NCBI GenBank assembly: GCA_947494325.1
Contig: CANLUS010000005.1
Location: 1 to 64,000, forward strand
Length of the DNA stretch: 64,000 bases
Origin: an uncultured Flavobacteriaceae bacterium
GTDB lineage: Bacteria; Bacteroidota; Bacteroidia; Flavobacteriales; Flavobacteriaceae
Reading direction: 5' to 3'
Shown here in pieces: positions 60,435 to 64,000 of the stretch (position 1 is the first letter of the stretch; every line of letters begins with the position of its first letter). A program made the position numbers and the translations under genes. The notes under the pieces were generated by a model. The model ran no database searches. It saw nothing but the letters and a program-made list of their open reading frames with translations, and had not been told where the DNA came from.

Positions 60435-61371
60435 AGTTGCTATTTTTTTGTTGAATATCCGCTTGAGCGAACTCATAATAATTGTCTAAAAAATATTGAG
60501 CAATTTCTTTTCCCGTAGTTACCCATACATCAGAATGACCAGTGATATATTCTAGTGCTTCTTCATATGCCTTGATCCGATGCGCATTACTCACTTGATA
60601 ATTGTGCGTAGGAATACACATGATGGTGCCACTATCTACTCCTTCAGCGTATAAACGATCAAAGTTGTCTTTGAGTTCTTGTCCGTATCGGCGTGGCGTT
60701 ATTTTTTGAACCAAATAGGCAATGGTATCATTCATTTCCAAAGAATAAGGAATGGATACAAATCTTTTTCCATTTCTTAAGTTAATCGGAGTAGGTTGGT
60801 CATCATGAAATAGATCGCAAGAATAAAATCCTGCTTCATCTCCAAAAAGCTCAGAACCCACTTCTGCGAAAAGATCAAGCGTGTTTTCTGAATGTGAAAG
60901 GGCAGGAGCTAAATATCCGGCACATTTTTGTCCGGTATGTTTATAAATAGTTTCGATAGAATCTTTTATCATTTCACGCTCTTGAGATTCAGTCATACCA
61001 TATGTATATCGGGTGTTATAGATGCCGTGACTAAAGAATTCCCAATCACGTTCTTTGCATTGTTCAATGATTTCTGGATGATGATCACATAAGGCCGTTG
61101 ATAAAGAAATGGAACCCCGAATACCATATTTTTCTAACAATTTCATTTGACGAGTATGACCGACTCTGTTCCCCCAATCGCGACTTGTGTAACCTGGCAA
61201 GGCTGGACTCGGTTGTGGCCATGGTTTTCGAAAAGGATTGTCAGGTGGATTTAATTCATAGAACTCTATATTCGGCGCAACCCAAAAGGCAACTTTTGCG
61301 CCGTTGGGCCATGTTATTTTTGGTCTATTTTCGTACGGCCAATAATCGTAATATCCAGGATCTTCTTTCAT
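60418..61371 (-). CDS. NodB-fold hydrolase, PuuE (allantoinase)-like, copy A
   Basis: 317 residues. The start is placed at ATG 61371, which overlaps the upstream stop by one base (TAATG); an ATG at 61425 would overlap the previous gene by 55 bp. Pattern: SRDWGNRVGHTRQMKLLEKY, WEFFSHGIYNTRYTYG, SENTLDLFAEVGSE, CDLFHDDQPT, IPTHNYQVSNAHRI. Its strand 1 has PNIEFYEL with Glu residues in the position used by PuuE. It is a paralogue of the next gene (59508), so the pair may form one heteromeric enzyme or act on two rings. Confidence 0.83.
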   Translation of the reverse strand: MKEDPGYYDYWPYENRPKITWPNGAKVAFWVAPNIEFYELNPPDNPFRKPWPQPSPALPGYTSRDWGNRVGHTRQMKLLEKYGIRGSISLSTALCDHHPEIIEQCKERDWEFFSHGIYNTRYTYGMTESQEREMIKDSIETIYKHTGQKCAGYLAPALSHSENTLDLFAEVGSELFGDEAGFYSCDLFHDDQPTPINLRNGKRFVSIPYSLEMNDTIAYLVQKITPRRYGQELKDNFDRLYAEGVDSGTIMCIPTHNYQVSNAHRIKAYEEALEYITGHSDVWVTTGKEIAQYFLDNYYEFAQADIQQKNSNYGNVK

Positions 61372-62036
61372 TATTTTGTCTTGTTTAACCATTCGAATAC
61401 TTCCTTCACTTCGAGCACATCGCAATACTTTAAAGACAAATCGGTGAGATTTGCATAATGATAACTTTCATGTTTATCAGCGACACACTCCTCGGGGATT
61501 ATTGTACGATAACCCCTGGAAAGTGAATCCACGCCAGCAGCGCGCACACAACCAGAGGTAGATCCTCCAGTGAGAATAATCGTATCTACTTGATGCCAAA
61601 CGAGCAGTGACTGTAAAGGTGTTTCAAAAAAAGGTGATGGCATTTTTTTTTCGTAAAATACATCAGTAGAACGGTCTAACATTAATCGATCATCTAGCTG
61701 AGAGCGCTCAGAATTGAATTTAATATTCTGTAAGCTATCTGGAGTGTTGGTGCGAGTTCCCCATATTCCTGCATCGGCAGCTGTATCCATATATGCTACA
61801 TTCGTCCAAACTACGGGCCAATCCAAACTTCTAAATATCGCAGCGAGCTCGTTGATATAATCTAGTTGTTTTGGGTCATTTTCATAAGCCGTTTTAAATA
61901 AATCAGTTCTTGTATAGGCTTTTTGAATATCGATATTTACCAAGGCCGCTTTTTTTCCAAATCCGAAGCGTTTTCTTGCCGGATTAGCCTTGACTTCAAA
62001 ATAGATTTCTTTGGCGGTTTTATCGGTAGTTTGCAT
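61371..62036 (-). CDS. Isochorismatase-fold cysteine hydrolase
   Basis: 221 residues. The catalytic triad is visible: Asp in LVNIDIQKAYTR, Lys in VFYEKKMPSPFF and Cys in TGGSTSGCVRAAGVDS. It resembles N-carbamoylsarcosine/ureidoacrylate amidohydrolases, which remove ammonia or carbamate from open-chain amides. Its place behind the PuuE-like pair suggests 'open the ring, then cleave the amide', as in pyrimidine or purine breakdown; inference only. 14 bp separates it from the SnoaL-like gene. Confidence 0.9.
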   Translation of the reverse strand: MQTTDKTAKEIYFEVKANPARKRFGFGKKAALVNIDIQKAYTRTDLFKTAYENDPKQLDYINELAAIFRSLDWPVVWTNVAYMDTAADAGIWGTRTNTPDSLQNIKFNSERSQLDDRLMLDRSTDVFYEKKMPSPFFETPLQSLLVWHQVDTIILTGGSTSGCVRAAGVDSLSRGYRTIIPEECVADKHESYHYANLTDLSLKYCDVLEVKEVFEWLNKTK

Positions 62037-62050
62037 AGTTGTATGATTCT

Positions 62051-62485
62051 TTATTTTGTAGTTCTTTCTTTAATTTTGGAGGATTGCATTGAAATAATTT
62101 GCCATCGTTCTTTTTCAAACGTCCAGATAACTGTTAAACGAAATCTTCCTTTATCGAAGTTTTTATACTTTCGTTCATTAATATAATTTGTTAGCACTAC
62201 ATTTTCTGCCAAATTCATAAATTCAATAGCTGAACTTTCGTAACTCTCAAAGGTGTTTTTAAGATTCAATAGCGCAACTTTCGTATCGTATTTTTTGCCA
62301 CTTTGAGAAGTTAATATAAGATTTGGATGATAGATTTTAGTCGCTAGGTCGAAATCACTATTCAAATGAGCGGTTCTTAACTGCGCTATTTGCTCTTTTA
62401 TTTGTTGTTTCTTCTCATCGCTAACTTCTTGAGCGATTCCGAAAAGGAAAAAAAAACAACAGCAAAATGTGATTATAGTTTTCAT
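62051..62485 (-). CDS. Exported SnoaL/NTF2-like protein
   Basis: 144 residues with a signal peptide (CCCFFFLFGIAQ). The rest is one SnoaL-like (NTF2) cone: LRTAHLNSDFDLATKIYHPN, LILTSQSGKKYDTKVA, then RLTVIWTFEKERWQIISMQ. Such domains bind small ligands or catalyse isomerisations and dehydrations. No catalytic residue can be assigned. It is 6 bp downstream of the CoA-transferase gene. Confidence 0.8.
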   Translation of the reverse strand: MKTIITFCCCFFFLFGIAQEVSDEKKQQIKEQIAQLRTAHLNSDFDLATKIYHPNLILTSQSGKKYDTKVALLNLKNTFESYESSAIEFMNLAENVVLTNYINERKYKNFDKGRFRLTVIWTFEKERWQIISMQSSKIKERTTK

Positions 62486-62491
62486 ATGTAT

Positions 62492-63673
62492 TTAATCTAA
62501 TTTAACAATTCCGGCCGCAACCATTTTTTCAATGGTCGCATCATCGATGTTTAGTTCTTTTAATACTTCCGAGGTATGTTCTCCAATCTTCGGAGGATCC
62601 ATACGTTTCTCGATACGCGTTCCTTTGTATTCTAATGGAAATTTCGGAAGTTTCGTTAGTTTTCCGTCGCCCATATCTACCTCCATGAGGCTATTACCCT
62701 CATTTAACTGTTCATCTTCAAAGAGATCTTCAGGTCTACTGATAGGGGCAAATGGGATATGCCCTTTGTCACACCTTTCAATAATTTCTTTTTTCGTGAA
62801 TTCTTTGAAACGCTTTTCTAAGGCAGGAATAAACCATTCTCTTTCACCGATGCGTAAATTGTTGGTTTTTAATTTTTCATCATGAAGCCAATCTTGCCAA
62901 TTAAAGACATCGCATAATCGTTCCCAATGTTTTTCACTGATGATTCCGACAAATACCTTGTCATTATCTTTTGTATCAAATACTTTATAGATTGACCAAG
63001 CACTTACCCGTGATGGCATAGGCGGTATTTTATAATCGATTTGAGAGGCATAGGCCATATGTTGTCCCATTAAAAAAGCACAGGTTTCGAATAATGCTGC
63101 TTTTACAAAACCACCTTTTCCTGTTTTTTCTCTTTCAAATAGTGCTTGTAGAATTCCAATATAACCAAACATGCCACCCGTAATGTCAATTACCGATGTA
63201 CCGGCGCGCAATGGGTCACCTTCGCGTCCTGTCATATAGGCCAAACCTCCCATCATTTGAACTACTTCATCCATGGCGTGTCTTTTCTCATAAGGACCAC
63301 TCAAAAATCCTTTCAAAGAGCAATAAATAAGACGTTCGTTAAAAGTTTTGAGCTTCTCATATCCTAGACCTAAACGATCCATGGTGCCTGGTCCAAAATT
63401 TTCTACCACTACATCATATTCTTTGACCAATTGATAGATTAGATCAATGCCTTCCTGCGATTTTAAATTGATAGCTAAACTCTTTTTATTTCGATTGTAA
63501 AACCAAAAATAGCCTGTGCCAAAGCCTTGTAACCTTCTAGTATTATCACCATTGATTGGTTCTACATGTACGACTTCCGCGCCCATATCTGCGAGCATGA
63601 GTCCAGCACAAGGCCCCATAACCGCATGCGTAAATTCTAAAACTTTGATACCTTTTAAAGGAGCGCTACTCAT
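62492..63673 (-). CDS. CaiB/BaiF class III CoA-transferase
   Basis: 393 residues with the family's N-terminal block LKGIKVLEFTHAVMGPCAGL, ADMGAEVVHVEP and VVENFGPGTMDRLGLGYEKL. The catalytic Asp is in HAMDEVVQMMGG, and RAGTSVIDITGGMFG follows. It moves CoA between an acyl-CoA donor and a free carboxylic acid, which is how many catabolic pathways activate an acid for beta-oxidation. It starts 1 bp after the CMD stop (63675). Confidence 0.93.
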   Translation of the reverse strand: MSSAPLKGIKVLEFTHAVMGPCAGLMLADMGAEVVHVEPINGDNTRRLQGFGTGYFWFYNRNKKSLAINLKSQEGIDLIYQLVKEYDVVVENFGPGTMDRLGLGYEKLKTFNERLIYCSLKGFLSGPYEKRHAMDEVVQMMGGLAYMTGREGDPLRAGTSVIDITGGMFGYIGILQALFEREKTGKGGFVKAALFETCAFLMGQHMAYASQIDYKIPPMPSRVSAWSIYKVFDTKDNDKVFVGIISEKHWERLCDVFNWQDWLHDEKLKTNNLRIGEREWFIPALEKRFKEFTKKEIIERCDKGHIPFAPISRPEDLFEDEQLNEGNSLMEVDMGDGKLTKLPKFPLEYKGTRIEKRMDPPKIGEHTSEVLKELNIDDATIEKMVAAGIVKLD

Positions 63674-63674
63674 T

Positions 63675-64000
63675 TTATTTTTTGTTTAGAGATTTATAAA
63701 AAGTTTCTGGAGCATTTTCTATAGTTGTATTTAAGGTAGAATTCCATCGATTCAAAAAACCGAACATGGCTATCACACTTACAATTTCTATCATTGCTTC
63801 GTTATCATAATATTTTTTGAGAATTTTAAAATCTTCATCTTTTATTTGGTTTGGAACCATACTGCCTTTTAGAGCAACGTTTAACGCCGCCTTTTCTGCA
63901 TCGGTAAACAAAGTCGAAGTTTGATATTCCCAGAGTTGATCTAGCTTCTCCTTTGCGACACCTTGTTCATTGGCTCCATATGCTGAATGTGCACTGCAAT
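63675..64000 (-). CDS. Carboxymuconolactone decarboxylase/AhpD-like protein (5'-truncated at the window edge)
   Basis: The frame is open from the right edge. An internal TTG (63911) would give only 78 residues, but the upstream part continues the protein: CSAHSAYGANEQ is a CMD-type Cys-x2-His motif and WEYQTSTLFTDAEK follows. The visible 108 residues end in NRWNSTLNTTIENAPETFYK. Members act as decarboxylases or as thiol peroxidase partners. The rest of the gene lies to the right. Confidence 0.85.
   Translation of the reverse strand, partial: CSAHSAYGANEQGVAKEKLDQLWEYQTSTLFTDAEKAALNVALKGSMVPNQIKDEDFKILKKYYDNEAMIEIVSVIAMFGFLNRWNSTLNTTIENAPETFYKSLNKK

Noticed and set aside
31286-64000. Polysaccharide utilisation locus
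   Set aside because: No SusC/SusD pair, no glycoside hydrolase or polysaccharide lyase; the content is catabolic for a small molecule.
1-64000. Mobile elements, prophage, CRISPR arrays
   Set aside because: No transposase, integrase or phage genes, no regular direct-repeat arrays and no long terminal inverted repeats were seen on either strand. The single tRNA-Gln has no adjacent integrase or repeated 3' end.

Overview
The window is about 37% GC by eye and reads as a chromosome segment of a marine-type Flavobacteriaceae (Bacteroidota). The evidence is a PorP/SprF-OmpA pair of type IX secretion style, DUF5916 outer-membrane barrels, DUF4199 and DUF2723 proteins, TAnnTTTG-type -7 promoter boxes and an almost complete lack of Shine-Dalgarno sequences. 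Family assignments come from reading motifs and from memory of the families; no database search was possible.

Positions 1-31,200 look like ordinary core genome: a PorP/SprF-like tail and OmpA/PD40 protein (1-1823); an SRPBCC protein; two membrane proteins; the ribosomal and translation block rplM-rpsI-rpsB-tsf (minus strand, 7744-4925); tandem DUF5916 barrels (8033-13444); a C1 peptidase; polA; an AraC-type regulator with an S41 peptidase; asparaginase-2; cutC; a metallophosphoesterase; a CxxC-less thioredoxin-fold protein; a NodB deacetylase; a DUF2723 membrane glycosyltransferase; tRNA-Gln(TTG); and a xylulokinase. Several clear hairpin terminators separate these units. No insertion sequence, integrase, CRISPR array or second tRNA was seen.

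Positions 31,286-64,000 (running off the right edge) are different: about 32 genes in at least six transcription units that look like one catabolic island for an unidentified small molecule, probably nitrogen-containing. It is unusually rich in paralogues: six VOC/glyoxalase-fold proteins (four two-domain, two single-domain), three zinc-independent MDR enone/alkenal-reductase-like proteins, three DUF1838 proteins, two to three CpcT/CpeT (bilin-lyase-like) proteins, two FAD amine-oxidase-family proteins with a neighbouring cytochrome c, two nitrilase-fold proteins, two PuuE-like NodB-fold proteins, an isochorismatase-fold hydrolase, an amidohydrolase, SDRs, a class III CoA-transferase, a carboxymuconolactone-decarboxylase-like protein, and MFS and BASS transporters. 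Many of them (DUF1838, amine oxidases, cytochrome c, CpcT-like, amidohydrolase, one nitrilase fold) carry lipoprotein, Sec or Tat-like signals, so the first steps are probably periplasmic. The MDR, VOC, SDR and CoA-transferase steps are cytoplasmic.

The island appears to be a regulon. A 19-bp palindrome of the form TAGTTAAT-N3-ATTAACTA is perfect at 32902-32920 and 55212-55230, with related copies at 35160-35178, 35176-35194 and 37811-37829. Each lies just in front of an island transcription unit. The only regulator in the island, a MarR-family gene at 31286-31804, sits downstream of one of these sites behind a nitrilase gene, so it is the obvious candidate to bind them. Several island proteins retain a known fold but lack its usual catalytic residue (nitrilase Cys, alpha/beta-hydrolase Ser, FGE Cys pair, SDR Tyr/Lys), which suggests repurposed chemistry. 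The substrate cannot be read from the sequence. A lactam- or amine-containing compound such as a linear tetrapyrrole or an alkaloid-like molecule is the working hypothesis.
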